From NCBI GenBank assembly GCA_023430425.1, contig JAEZAR010000323.1, positions 1 to 5,210 of the forward strand: a stretch of DNA of 5,210 bases, in the 5' to 3' direction. The notes under the pieces are model-generated. The model saw only the letters and a list, made by a program, of their open reading frames with translations, did no database searches and was not told the DNA's origin. Origin of the DNA: Actinomycetes bacterium. Lineage in GTDB: Bacteria > Actinomycetota > Actinomycetes > Actinomycetales > Cellulomonadaceae. Positions 1 to 5,210 of the stretch are shown here, piece by piece (position 1 is the first letter of the stretch; the number at the start of each line of letters is the position of its first letter). A program made the position numbers and the translations under genes.

Positions 1-185
1 CCGCCGAGCTGTGCCGGCCGCACGGGCGGCACACCCTCGTCGAGGTGCCCGTCGAGCCGGGCCTCCTCGAGGCGCTCGCCGCCGCCCCGGTGCGGATGTC
101 GTCCATGGGCCGGGGGCTGCCGGCCGACCCCGAGGCGTTCCTCGCCTCCGCCGTCGCCGGCGTCCACGCGGAGGCGCTGCGCTGA
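1..185 (+). CDS. DUF3866 family protein, C-terminal fragment (5' end outside window)
   Basis: This is the last 60 codons of a gene that begins before the window. The reading frame starts at base 3 and ends at TGA 183-185. The fragment contains RHTLVEVPV, then PVRMSSMGRGL, and ends with a stretch like FLASAVAGVHAEAL. From memory this matches the conserved C terminus of the actinobacterial DUF3866 family (typically ...SPVRLSTMGRGLDED..YFLAAAAAGRHA). The family has no established biochemical role that I can state. The gene converges on the minus-strand DUF5655 gene, with 54 bases between the two stop codons. It is therefore transcribed separately from the rib/his run. The 5' part, promoter and full length cannot be seen. 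The frame is well supported by G/C at third positions and by the motif. The family name rests on recognition of a short segment. Confidence 0.72.
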   Translation, partial: AELCRPHGRHTLVEVPVEPGLLEALAAAPVRMSSMGRGLPADPEAFLASAVAGVHAEALR

Positions 186-246
186 GCGTGCGGGCACGCC
201 CCGCCCTCGGGTGCCCCTCGCCCGAGGCTGCCCCTGGGGTCAGCCT
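186..246. terminator. Inverted-repeat cluster at convergent gene ends, candidate bidirectional terminator
   Basis: Three short hairpins fill the junction between the DUF3866 stop (185) and the DUF5655 stop (240-242). The first is GCGTG/CACGC (186-190 with 195-199, 4-base loop), starting at the base after the + strand stop. The second is CCTCGGG/CCCGAGG (205-211 with 221-227, 9-base loop). The third is AGGCTG/CAGCCT (225-230 with 241-246), which spans the minus-strand stop codon. The second and third share bases 225-227, so they cannot both form fully. No T-tract follows any stem on either strand, which is common for terminators in high-GC actinobacteria. Termination is inferred from position and structure, not shown. 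Confidence 0.45.
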
Positions 247-668
247 GCCCGCTCCCACGCCTCGTGGAGCCAGCTCGCGACCTCGTCGTCCACCTGCGCG
301 GGGTCGGTGACCTCCAGGTGGTGCACCCAGTCGCGGGGCCCCGGGTGCGCGACCTCCTTCCAGCGCGGTGAGCCGTCCGCGCGGCCGAGGACCACCGTGA
401 CGACCACGGGCGCGCCCCGTGCGCCCAGGTACCGTCGCGGCAGCCACAGGTAGGCGAAGCCGCGCCGTCGGCGCAGCGCCACCTGGCTCCGCGAGACGCG
501 GACCTCGACGGGGTCGAGGGTGCTCACCGCCGCGCTCACCCGGGCCCACGTCGCCAGCGCGACCGGCTCGGCGCCCAGGAGCGCCTCGGGCGTCGGGGCG
601 GCGTGGGCGTCGGCCTCCTGGCCCGACTCCCCCTCGACCCCTGCCACCGGCGGGCGCGGCTCGTCCAT
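240..668 (-). CDS. DUF5655 domain-containing protein, last gene of the minus-strand run
   Basis: This 142-residue protein starts at ATG 668-666 and stops at TGA 242-240. The start is supported by GAGGA at 678-674, five bases upstream, which overlaps the stop of the preceding PH gene. Residues 1-30 are acidic, Pro/Ala-rich and probably disordered. Residues about 33-140 look like the DUF5655 domain: an N-terminal helix (ATWARVSAAVSTL), the basic stretch VRVSRSQVALRRRRGFAYLW, hydrophobic strands, SPRWKEV, a WVHHLEV strand, and a closing helix (VASWLHEAWERAG). There is no signal peptide or membrane segment, so it is probably cytosolic. DUF5655 has no established activity that I know. In many proteins it appears as a small stand-alone or C-terminal domain. 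It lies 8 bases after the PH gene and so is probably cotranscribed with it and hisG. Family assignment is by remembered motif similarity; the function is unknown. Confidence 0.78.
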   Translation of the reverse strand: MDEPRPPVAGVEGESGQEADAHAAPTPEALLGAEPVALATWARVSAAVSTLDPVEVRVSRSQVALRRRRGFAYLWLPRRYLGARGAPVVVTVVLGRADGSPRWKEVAHPGPRDWVHHLEVTDPAQVDDEVASWLHEAWERAG

Positions 669-676
669 CGCGGTCC

Positions 677-1147
677 TCAGTCGTCCCGCGGGGTCGCGGA
701 GTAGTGCGCGACCAGCGCGGCGAGGCGGCGGGCCTCGGCACGGGCGCGGGCGCCGTCGGCGCGCTGCACCGCCATGACCGGGTGCGTGCCGCCGTCGGCC
801 AGGTCGAGCTGCACCCACGGCCGGTCCGGGCCGAAGCGCACCGAGACGATCTCGGCCCACGTCAGCCGGCGGGTGCGCACCAGGTTGCGGACCGTCAGGC
901 CCGCCGGGTCCGGGTCCGCGCGCACGCCTGCCTCCCGGAGCAGGACGGCGGCGACCGCCGCCCCGACGACGACGAACCCCGCCCGGTCGCCCCAGCCGGC
1001 CGGGGCACCCGTGATGGCGGGGAGGGTGACGGCGATGCCCGCCAGGAAGGCGAAGGTGGCGGCCGCCAGCGGGAGGCTCACCAGGCGCGCGGCACGCGGA
1101 CGGAACGGGCGCAGGGCCCGTGGCGTGCCGTCGGGGCCCCGGGTCAT
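677..1147 (-). CDS. Two-pass membrane protein with C-terminal bacterial PH domain (bPH_6-like)
   Basis: This 156-residue protein starts at ATG 1147-1145 and has GGAGG at 1156-1152 upstream. The N-terminal ~20 residues are basic (seven Arg), which suggests a cytoplasmic N terminus. Hydrophobic segments at about 22-43 (LVSLPLAAATFAFLAGIAV) and 56-71 (AGFVVVGAAVAAVLL) look like a transmembrane hairpin. Residues ~75-148 follow the pattern of small actinobacterial PH domains (PF10756-like): DPAGLTVRNLVRTRRLTWAEI, then VSVRFGPDRPWVQLDL, and a C-terminal Arg/Ala-rich helix. The PH part would sit on the cytoplasmic side. Its ligand or partner is unknown. The gene begins 17 bases after the hisG stop. 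A small membrane protein in this place after hisG is, as I recall, a repeated arrangement in actinobacteria (for example next to hisG in mycobacteria and Streptomyces). No role in histidine synthesis is established. Confidence 0.82.
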   Translation of the reverse strand: MTRGPDGTPRALRPFRPRAARLVSLPLAAATFAFLAGIAVTLPAITGAPAGWGDRAGFVVVGAAVAAVLLREAGVRADPDPAGLTVRNLVRTRRLTWAEIVSVRFGPDRPWVQLDLADGGTHPVMAVQRADGARARAEARRLAALVAHYSATPRDD

Positions 1148-1164
1148 CGGACCTCCCGGCCGCC

Positions 1165-2013
1165 TCAGAGGCGGCAGGCGTGGATGGACGTCACCAGGAT
1201 GGCGCGCGCCCCGAGGTCGTACAACGCGTCCATCACGCGGTTCGTCTCGTCGCGCCGGACCATCGCGCGGACCGCGGCCCACTCCGCGTTGTGCAGCGGG
1301 GACACGGTGGGCGACTCCAGGCCCGGGGTGATCGCGACCGCCTGCTCCACCAGGGAGGTCGGGCAGTCGTAGTCCAGGAGCACGTACTGACGGGCCACGA
1401 GGACGCCCTGGAGCCGGCGCGCCAGCACCTCCAGCCCGGGCGGGACGTCGTCCCGGGAGCGCGGGCGGATGAGGACCGCCTCCGACTCGAGGATCGGGTC
1501 GCCGAACACGGTCAGCCCGGCGCCGCGCAGCGTGGTGCCCGTCGACACGACGTCCGCCACGACCTCGGCCACGCCGAGCTGGACGGCCGACTCGACGGCG
1601 CCGTCGAGCCGGATCACCTCGGCCTCGATCCCCCGCTCGCGCAGGTAGGCGTCCACGAGCACCGGGTAGGACGTCGCCACCCGCCGGCCGGCGACGTCGG
1701 CGAGCGTGCCCACCCGGTCCGCGGGCGCGGCGAACCGGAAGGTGGAGCGGCCGAACCCGAGCGGCATGTGCTCCACCGCGTCGGCGCCCGAGTCGAGCAG
1801 CAGGTCCCGGCCGGTGACGCCCGCGTCCACGGTGCCCGAGCCGACGTACACGGCGATGTCGCGCGGGCGCAGGAAGAAGAACTCGATGTCGTTCTCGGGG
1901 TCGACCAGGACGAGGACCCGGGTGTCGTGCCGCTGGCGGTACCCCGCCTCGCGGAGCATGTCGACGGCGGGCTCGGACAGCGAGCCCTTGTTCGGGACGG
2001 CGATGCGCAGCAT
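1165..2013 (-). CDS. hisG: ATP phosphoribosyltransferase, long form with regulatory domain
   Basis: HisG catalyses the first committed step of histidine synthesis, ATP + PRPP to phosphoribosyl-ATP + PPi, in the cytosol. The 282-residue length matches long-form HisG (the mycobacterial enzyme is about 284). The N terminus [15 protein letters not shown] (1-15) is the family opening. DVVSTGTTL (154-162) is the PRPP-binding loop. From about 206 the chain enters the C-terminal ACT-like regulatory domain (LDYDCP, then [14 protein letters not shown], then [14 protein letters not shown] at the end). In this family that domain mediates allosteric inhibition by histidine. Because the domain is present, the enzyme should act as a homohexamer without HisZ. 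The ATG at 2013-2011 is preceded by GAGG (2022-2019) five bases away. The gene follows hisE after 58 bases and precedes the PH gene by 17. There are no signs of damage; identification is firm. Confidence 0.97.
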   Translation of the reverse strand: MLRIAVPNKGSLSEPAVDMLREAGYRQRHDTRVLVLVDPENDIEFFFLRPRDIAVYVGSGTVDAGVTGRDLLLDSGADAVEHMPLGFGRSTFRFAAPADRVGTLADVAGRRVATSYPVLVDAYLRERGIEAEVIRLDGAVESAVQLGVAEVVADVVSTGTTLRGAGLTVFGDPILESEAVLIRPRSRDDVPPGLEVLARRLQGVLVARQYVLLDYDCPTSLVEQAVAITPGLESPTVSPLHNAEWAAVRAMVRRDETNRVMDALYDLGARAILVTSIHACRL

Positions 2014-2027
2014 GGGGGCCTCGGGGG

Positions 2028-2045
2028 GTCTCGGTCGACCGGGAC
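2028..2045. repeat. 18-base near-perfect dyad in the hisE-hisG gap
   Basis: GTC-T-CGGTCGACCG-G-GAC is symmetric about its centre (between 2036 and 2037), with eight of nine base pairs matched. The only exception is the T2031/G2042 pair. It lies 15 bases upstream of the hisG start codon and just above its GAGG ribosome site. It could be a protein-binding palindrome or an RNA hairpin, though as RNA the loop would have to open the central GTCGAC core. Dyads of this size occur by chance in GC-rich DNA, so function is unproven. Confidence 0.4.
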
Positions 2046-2071
2046 GGGGACAGGGGCGCCGGCGGAGCGGA

Positions 2072-2335
2072 TCAGAGGTGCCGGTAGACGTCCTCGAGCG
2101 TGAGCCCGCGGGCCACCATCAGCACCTGCAGGTGGTAGAGCAGCTGGGAGACCTCCTCCGCGGTCCGCTCGGCGCTCTCGTGCTCGGCCGCCATCCACAC
2201 CTCGGCGGCCTCCTCGACGATCTTCTTGCCGATGGCGTGCACCCCGGCGTCGAGGGCGGCCACCGTGCCGGACCCCGCCGGCCGGGTGCGCGCCTTCTCG
2301 CTCAGCTCGTCGAACAGGGCGTCGAAGGTCTTCAC
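2072..2335 (-). CDS. hisE: Phosphoribosyl-ATP pyrophosphatase
   Basis: HisE hydrolyses phosphoribosyl-ATP to phosphoribosyl-AMP and PPi, the second step of histidine synthesis and the one that pulls the HisG reaction forward. The 87-residue all-helical protein starts at GTG 2335-2333 ([19 protein letters not shown]). Motifs are [19 protein letters not shown] (37-55), with the metal-binding ExxE type residues E42 and E45, and [14 protein letters not shown] (60-73). It ends with [13 protein letters not shown]. The overall pattern is very close to mycobacterial HisE as I remember it (about 93 residues). In the second motif, the Asp of the usual ExxD is Gln64. An in-frame GTG at 2383-2381 overlaps the ribH stop (GTGA) and would add 16 residues unlike the family. 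I prefer the shorter form because it matches the family N terminus and fits the nearby -10 element. Confidence 0.95.
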   Translation of the reverse strand: MKTFDALFDELSEKARTRPAGSGTVAALDAGVHAIGKKIVEEAAEVWMAAEHESAERTAEEVSQLLYHLQVLMVARGLTLEDVYRHL

Positions 2336-2379
2336 GGGCGCCAAGCCTAGAGGTCCCTGGCCGTCGTCGGTCCGGGGGA
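2336..2379 (-). promoter_or_regulatory. Putative hisE-hisG promoter with extended A/T-containing -10, near-leaderless
   Basis: The 44 bases between ribH and the hisE GTG contain TAGGCT at 2349-2344 on the minus strand. This fits the actinobacterial -10 pattern TAnnnT, in a neighbourhood otherwise almost free of A/T runs. Only eight bases lie between it and the GTG, so transcription would begin at or within a few bases of the start codon. That fits a leaderless transcript and the absence of a clear Shine-Dalgarno before this GTG. The -35 side is weak; only partial GAC-containing matches occur, at off-optimal spacing. This is an inference from pattern. Confidence 0.45.
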
Positions 2380-2850
2380 TCACGCGTCGAGCCCCCGCAG
2401 CAGGAGGGCCGTGGCCACGGCCGCCTGGGCGGCCTCCGCGCCCTTGTTCTCGGACGAGCCGGGCAGGCCGGCCCGGTCGAGCGCCTGCGCCTCGTCGTCG
2501 CACGTGAGCACGCCGAAGCCGACGGGGACGCCGGTGCGCACCGAGACCTCGGTGAGCCCGACGGTCGCGGCCTGGCAGACGTAGTCGAAGTGCGGGGTGC
2601 CACCCCGGATCACCACGCCCAGGGCGACCAGCGCGTCCACGCGCGGCGCGAGCCGCGCGGCGACCACCGGGAGCTCGAAGGAGCCGGGCACCCGCACCAG
2701 CAGGCCGTCCGTCACCCCGGCCGCCGCCAGCGCCTCCTCGGCGCCGGCGACCAGCCCCGCCATCACGCGCTCGTGCCAGCTCGCGGCCACGACCGCGACC
2801 CGCAGACCGCTCCCGTCGACCGCCAGGCTGGGCGCGCCGTGCCCGCTCAT
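2380..2850 (-). CDS. ribH: 6,7-dimethyl-8-ribityllumazine synthase (riboflavin synthase beta subunit)
   Basis: RibH condenses 5-amino-6-ribitylaminouracil with 3,4-dihydroxy-2-butanone 4-phosphate to give the lumazine that RibE uses. The protein is 156 residues, normal for the family. Visible landmarks are [10 protein letters not shown] with the ring-stacking aromatic W25, [10 protein letters not shown] (55-64), [15 protein letters not shown] (78-92) with the conserved catalytic-site His87, and LDRAGLP...ENKGAEAA with R126 and K136 of the phosphate/substrate site. The start ATG (2850-2848) overlaps the ribBA stop as ATGA. A strong GGAGG (2862-2858) lies seven bases upstream inside ribBA, so RibH is translationally coupled but has a good site of its own. 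The family forms pentamers or 60-meric capsids. Which form occurs here cannot be read from the sequence. It is the last gene of the tight rib cluster. Confidence 0.97.
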   Translation of the reverse strand: MSGHGAPSLAVDGSGLRVAVVAASWHERVMAGLVAGAEEALAAAGVTDGLLVRVPGSFELPVVAARLAPRVDALVALGVVIRGGTPHFDYVCQAATVGLTEVSVRTGVPVGFGVLTCDDEAQALDRAGLPGSSENKGAEAAQAAVATALLLRGLDA

Positions 2851-4118
2851 CTGATCTCCTCCCGCAGGGTCTCGGGGCTCAGCAGGTGCCCCATCTGCTG
2901 CGCCTTCGTGCGCAGGTAGGCCAGGTTCTCCGGCGTGCGCCCCACCTCGTGCGGGACCACGGCGTCGACCGCGATCCCGTGCGCGGTGAGCCCGGTCACC
3001 TTCGCCGGGTTGTTCGTGAGGAGGCGGACGCGGGTCAGACCGAGGTCGGCGAGGATGGCCGCCGCCGCGCCGTACTCGCGGCGGTCCGCGGGCAGCCCGA
3101 GCTCGAGGTTGGCCTGCACGGTGTCGCGACCCGCGTCCTGGAGGGCGTACGCGGCGATCTTGGAGACGAGTCCGATGCCGCGCCCCTCGTGCCCGCGCAG
3201 GTAGACCACCGCCCCTCCCTCCGCCGCCGCGCGGGCGAGGGCGGCATCGAGCTGAGGACCGCAGTCGCAGCGCAGGGACCCGAAGGCGTCGCCGGTCAGG
3301 CACTCGGAGTGCACGCGCACCACGGGGACCTCGCGCGGGTCGCGCGGCTCGGCGGCGACGAGCGCGGCGTGCGCAGCCCCGGTCCGCAGGTCGCGGTAGC
3401 CGTGCACGACGAAGCGGCCCTGGCGCGTCGGCAGCGTCGCGGTCCCGGTCCGCACCACCCGGCGCTCCGGGCGGGGCGCCTCGTCCGTCGTCGGGGTGTC
3501 CCCGTGCGCCCGCCGCCAGGCGGCGAGCTCGGCGATCGTCAGGACCACGAGCCCCTCCCCGGCGGCGAGGGCGGCGGCGTCGTCCAGCCGCATCATGGAC
3601 CCGTCGTCGTGCACGAGTTCGGCGATCCCCGCCACCGGCTCGAGCCCGGCCAGCCGGCACAGGTCGACCGCGGCCTCGGTGTGCCCGGCCCGGTGGAGCA
3701 CGCCACCGGGCACGGCCCGCAGCGGCAGCACGTGCCCGGGCCGGATGATGCTGTGCGGCCCGGCGGTCGGGTCGGCGAGCACCCGCAGGGTGCGCGCGCG
3801 GTCGGCGGCGGAGATGCCCGTGGTCACGCCGTCCGCGGCGTCGACGGTGACCGTGTAGGCGGTGCGACGCGGGTCCTGGCTCGTGGGGACCATGAGCGGC
3901 AGGTCGAGCGCGTCGGCCCGCTCGGCCGGCATCGGCGCGCAGAGGTACCCCGACGAGTGCCGGATCGTCCAGGCGACCCACTGGGTGGTGGCGGACTGCG
4001 CGGCCAGGACGACGTCGGCCTCGTCCTCGCGGTCCGGGGAGTCCACCACCACCACGGGGCGCCCGGCGCGCAGCGCGTCGAGCGCCTCCTCGACCGTCCC
4101 GAGCCGCAGGTCGCTCAC
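2847..4118 (-). CDS. ribBA: Bifunctional 3,4-dihydroxy-2-butanone-4-phosphate synthase / GTP cyclohydrolase II
   Basis: This 423-residue fusion supplies both precursors of riboflavin. Residues ~5-205 are the RibB domain, converting ribulose 5-phosphate to DHBP + formate. It shows DREDEAD (29-35), HTEA (146-149) and AELVHDDG with E167, so the acidic metal-site residues and catalytic His are kept. The usual DRENEGD is altered at two non-catalytic positions (D32, A34). Residues ~225-415 are GTP cyclohydrolase II. The zinc triad is C273, C284 and C286 ([15 protein letters not shown]). Y306 lies in [13 protein letters not shown], and ADRREYG and RLLTNNPAK (365-373) are also present. The Tyr argues for true GCH II rather than the variant enzymes that lack it. 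Start GTG 4118-4116 overlaps the ribE stop (GTGA). There is no good Shine-Dalgarno, so initiation probably depends on coupling. The stop overlaps ribH (ATGA). Both domains look intact. Confidence 0.97.
   Translation of the reverse strand: MSDLRLGTVEEALDALRAGRPVVVVDSPDREDEADVVLAAQSATTQWVAWTIRHSSGYLCAPMPAERADALDLPLMVPTSQDPRRTAYTVTVDAADGVTTGISAADRARTLRVLADPTAGPHSIIRPGHVLPLRAVPGGVLHRAGHTEAAVDLCRLAGLEPVAGIAELVHDDGSMMRLDDAAALAAGEGLVVLTIAELAAWRRAHGDTPTTDEAPRPERRVVRTGTATLPTRQGRFVVHGYRDLRTGAAHAALVAAEPRDPREVPVVRVHSECLTGDAFGSLRCDCGPQLDAALARAAAEGGAVVYLRGHEGRGIGLVSKIAAYALQDAGRDTVQANLELGLPADRREYGAAAAILADLGLTRVRLLTNNPAKVTGLTAHGIAVDAVVPHEVGRTPENLAYLRTKAQQMGHLLSPETLREEIR
2858..2862 (-). promoter_or_regulatory. 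Strong ribosome binding site of ribH, inside the end of ribBA
   Basis: GGAGG followed by AGATCAG lies seven bases before the ribH ATG. It encodes part of the last RibBA residues (REEIR). It fixes the ribH start and shows that RibH can be loaded independently as well as by coupling. Confidence 0.8.
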
Positions 4119-4765
4119 GCGTCCGACCCGTCCGTGGCGGGAGCGCCCGGCCCGGCCGCCGGCTCCGGGGCGGGTCCGCCGGCCGCCAGCAGGCGCTCGA
4201 CGTACTTGGCGATGACGTCGACCTCGAGGTTGACGGGGTCCCCCACCGCGAGCCGGCCGAGGGTGGTCGCGTCGAGCGTGGTGGGGATGAGCGAGACGCC
4301 GAACCGGTCCTCGGCGACGTGGGTGACCGTCAGCGACACCCCGCTGACCGCGATCGAGCCCTTCTCGGCGACGTACCGCGCGAGACCGGCGGGCAGGCCC
4401 ACGACGACGTCGTCCCACCGCGGCCCCGGGGTGCGCGCCAGGACCCGCCCGACGCCGTCGACGTGGCCCTGGACGATGTGCCCGTCGAGCCGCCCGGTCG
4501 CCGGCACCGCCCGCTCGAGGTTGACCGGGTCGCCCGGGGCGCGGCCGCCGAGGGTGCTGCGGCGCAGCGTCTCGGGCATGACGTCCACGGCGAACGTCCC
4601 GTCGACGACCTCGGTGACGGTCAGGCAGACGCCGTCGACCGCGACGGACCCGCCGACCGGGGTGCCCTCGGTGACGAGCGGTCCCCGCAGGCGCAGGCGG
4701 GCGTCCTCCCCCGCGCGCTCGACGGCGACGACGGTGCCGACCTCCTCGACGATCCCGGTGAACAT
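4115..4765 (-). CDS. ribE: Riboflavin synthase, alpha subunit (two lumazine-binding barrels)
   Basis: RibE dismutates two 6,7-dimethyl-8-ribityllumazine molecules to riboflavin and the pyrimidine that returns to RibH. The 216 residues show the internal duplication typical of the family. Barrel 1 (1 to ~94) has [19 protein letters not shown] (40-50), [10 protein letters not shown] and DPVNLERA. Barrel 2 (~95-190) has [10 protein letters not shown] (95-104), [11 protein letters not shown] (137-147), [11 protein letters not shown] and DPVNLEVD. Ser40, Cys47 and His101 correspond to active-site positions of the N-terminal barrel in the E. coli enzyme, by remembered alignment. The C-terminal ~22 residues (from ~195) are Ala/Pro/Gly-rich and likely unstructured. 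ATG 4765-4763 shares one base with the ribD stop (TGATG) and has a strong GGAGG seven bases upstream. The enzyme is normally a homotrimer. Some databases call this gene ribC. Confidence 0.97.
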   Translation of the reverse strand: MFTGIVEEVGTVVAVERAGEDARLRLRGPLVTEGTPVGGSVAVDGVCLTVTEVVDGTFAVDVMPETLRRSTLGGRAPGDPVNLERAVPATGRLDGHIVQGHVDGVGRVLARTPGPRWDDVVVGLPAGLARYVAEKGSIAVSGVSLTVTHVAEDRFGVSLIPTTLDATTLGRLAVGDPVNLEVDVIAKYVERLLAAGGPAPEPAAGPGAPATDGSDA

Positions 4766-5210
4766 CAGGGCTCCTCCCCCGTGCTGGGTCCGTGCGGGCT
4801 CCCGGCCCGCTCGACGTCGGCGACCACGACCACGTCGGGTCCCGTCGTCGTGATGCTGCGGGGCGCGAGCCGCAGCGCCTCGTCGATGGTGCCGACACCC
4901 AGGTCGGCGACTGCCGCGGGCCCGGACCCGAGCAGGACCGGCGCGACGTACGCGACGACCTCGTCGACGACCCCGGCGCGCAGGAACGCGGTCGCGAGAG
5001 TCGGCCCGCCCTCGACGAGCAGGTGGCGGACCTCGCGCTCGGCCAGCGCGACCAGGACCTCGGCGGGGTCGTGCGAGCACATCTCCAGCAGCGCGCCCCC
5101 GGCACCGCGCAGGCGCGCCCCGTCCGGCACCGTGCGGCGGCCGACGACGACGCGGAGCGGCTGGTGCGCGGCGAGCCCGCCGTCCGCGGTCCGGGCCGTC
5201 AGCGTTGGGT
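4765..5210 (-). CDS. ribD: Riboflavin biosynthesis protein RibD, C-terminal reductase domain (5' end outside window)
   Basis: The last 147 codons of ribD read in from the right edge, in frame from base 5208 to TGA 4767-4765. RibD normally joins an N-terminal zinc deaminase to a C-terminal NADPH-dependent 5-amino-6-(5-phosphoribosylamino)uracil reductase. Only the reductase half lies here. Landmarks are HQPLRVVVGRR near the fragment start, then EVRHLLVEGGPTLATAFL, the cofactor/substrate-site signature of the reductase. VVDEVVAYVAPVLLGSG and ADLGVGTIDEALRLA follow. The first visible residues (PTLTAR) fit the typical DPxLTVR that opens this domain. The final ~20 residues after VVVVADVE are a short variable tail. 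A GTG at 5130-5128 lies mid-domain and is not a start. The gene overlaps ribE by one base. The deaminase domain, promoter and any FMN riboswitch would lie to the right and cannot be assessed. Confidence 0.94.
   Translation of the reverse strand, partial: PTLTARTADGGLAAHQPLRVVVGRRTVPDGARLRGAGGALLEMCSHDPAEVLVALAEREVRHLLVEGGPTLATAFLRAGVVDEVVAYVAPVLLGSGPAAVADLGVGTIDEALRLAPRSITTTGPDVVVVADVERAGSPHGPSTGEEP
4773..4777 (-). promoter_or_regulatory. Strong ribosome binding site of ribE, inside the end of ribD
   Basis: GGGGGAGGAG precedes the ribE ATG, with the GGAGG core seven bases away. It lies in the last codons of ribD (GEEP). Together with the MFTGIVEE family N terminus it settles the ribE start and excludes the longer reading frame upstream. 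Confidence 0.8.

Noticed and set aside
11..453. Two + strand frames near the left edge (11-310 and 211-453)
   Set aside because: The first is out of frame with the DUF3866 fragment, and the second lies antisense to the DUF5655 gene. Both translate to low-complexity Arg/Pro/Ala sequence.
1120..2103. A 327-codon + strand frame opposite hisG
   Set aside because: It is an antisense shadow of hisG with biased low-complexity translation and no motif.
2380..3981. Apparent 533-residue protein with RibH at its C terminus, suggesting a fusion
   Set aside because: The upstream portion is the out-of-frame reading of ribBA. The ATG at 2850 with its strong ribosome site gives a RibH of normal length.
2886..4853. 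A 655-codon open frame on the + strand opposite ribBA and ribE
   Set aside because: It is the mirror of genuine minus-strand genes. In this GC content antisense frames rarely meet stops. Its translation is low-complexity Arg/Gly/Pro/His-rich with no recognisable domain, while the opposite strand encodes unmistakable RibBA and RibE.
2847..5105. Apparent 752-residue protein with ribBA at its end
   Set aside because: The frame simply stays open upstream through ribE and ribD. The added part is Arg/Gly/Pro-rich nonsense, and the GTGA junction at 4115-4118 plus the family N terminus mark the true start.
5128..5210. Taking GTG 5130 as the start of a short separate reductase gene
   Set aside because: The frame continues upstream to the window edge with sequence that matches the beginning of the RibD reductase domain (HQPLRVVVGRR), so this GTG is internal.
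4766..5210. FMN riboswitch for the rib operon
   Set aside because: Everything visible here is coding ribD. If a riboswitch exists it would be upstream of ribD, beyond the right edge, and nothing in the window resembles one.
1..5210. A new defence, mobile or biosynthetic system
   Set aside because: I looked on both strands for transposases, recombinases, toxin-antitoxin pairs, repeat arrays and tRNA genes and saw none. Composition and codon use look uniform, and all larger genes belong to core riboflavin or histidine synthesis.

Overview
The window is very GC-rich DNA with actinobacterial gene content: a bifunctional RibBA, a long-form HisG, a HisE of the mycobacterial type, and DUF3866 and DUF5655 proteins. 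Codon third positions are almost all G or C. I infer a high-GC actinomycete, plausibly Micrococcales (Cellulomonas or Promicromonospora-like), but sequence reading alone cannot fix the genus.

Layout. One partial gene on the + strand, the 3' end of a DUF3866-family protein (1-185), meets a long run of minus-strand genes head-on. A 54-base convergent junction rich in inverted repeats separates them. Read in the direction of transcription (right to left), the minus-strand run is: ribD (reductase half only, 5' end beyond the window), ribE, ribBA, ribH, hisE, hisG, a two-pass membrane PH-domain protein, and a DUF5655 protein. The four rib genes are packed with 1- or 4-base overlaps (TGATG, GTGA, ATGA), the signature of translational coupling. 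A 43-45 base gap between ribH and hisE holds a good actinobacterial -10 hexamer (TAGGCT) eight bases before the hisE GTG. The his genes may therefore also have their own, near-leaderless promoter. HisE and hisG are separated by 58 bases containing an 18-base near-perfect dyad. HisG, the PH protein and the DUF5655 gene then follow with gaps of 17 and 8 bases.

Function. RibBA opens GTP (GTP cyclohydrolase II domain) and makes the four-carbon unit from ribulose 5-phosphate (DHBP synthase domain). RibD deaminates and reduces the pyrimidine. RibH condenses the two branches to lumazine, and RibE dismutates lumazine to riboflavin. HisG and HisE carry out the first two steps of histidine synthesis, from ATP and PRPP. 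Both pathways draw on a purine nucleotide and a pentose phosphate, which may explain why they sit together. The last two genes have no assigned function.

I see no mobile element, CRISPR array, RNA gene or defence system. This is an ordinary core-metabolism region. The points worth a second look are the putative internal his promoter, the intergenic dyad, two family-motif variants (in RibBA and HisE), and the two uncharacterised genes at the operon's end.
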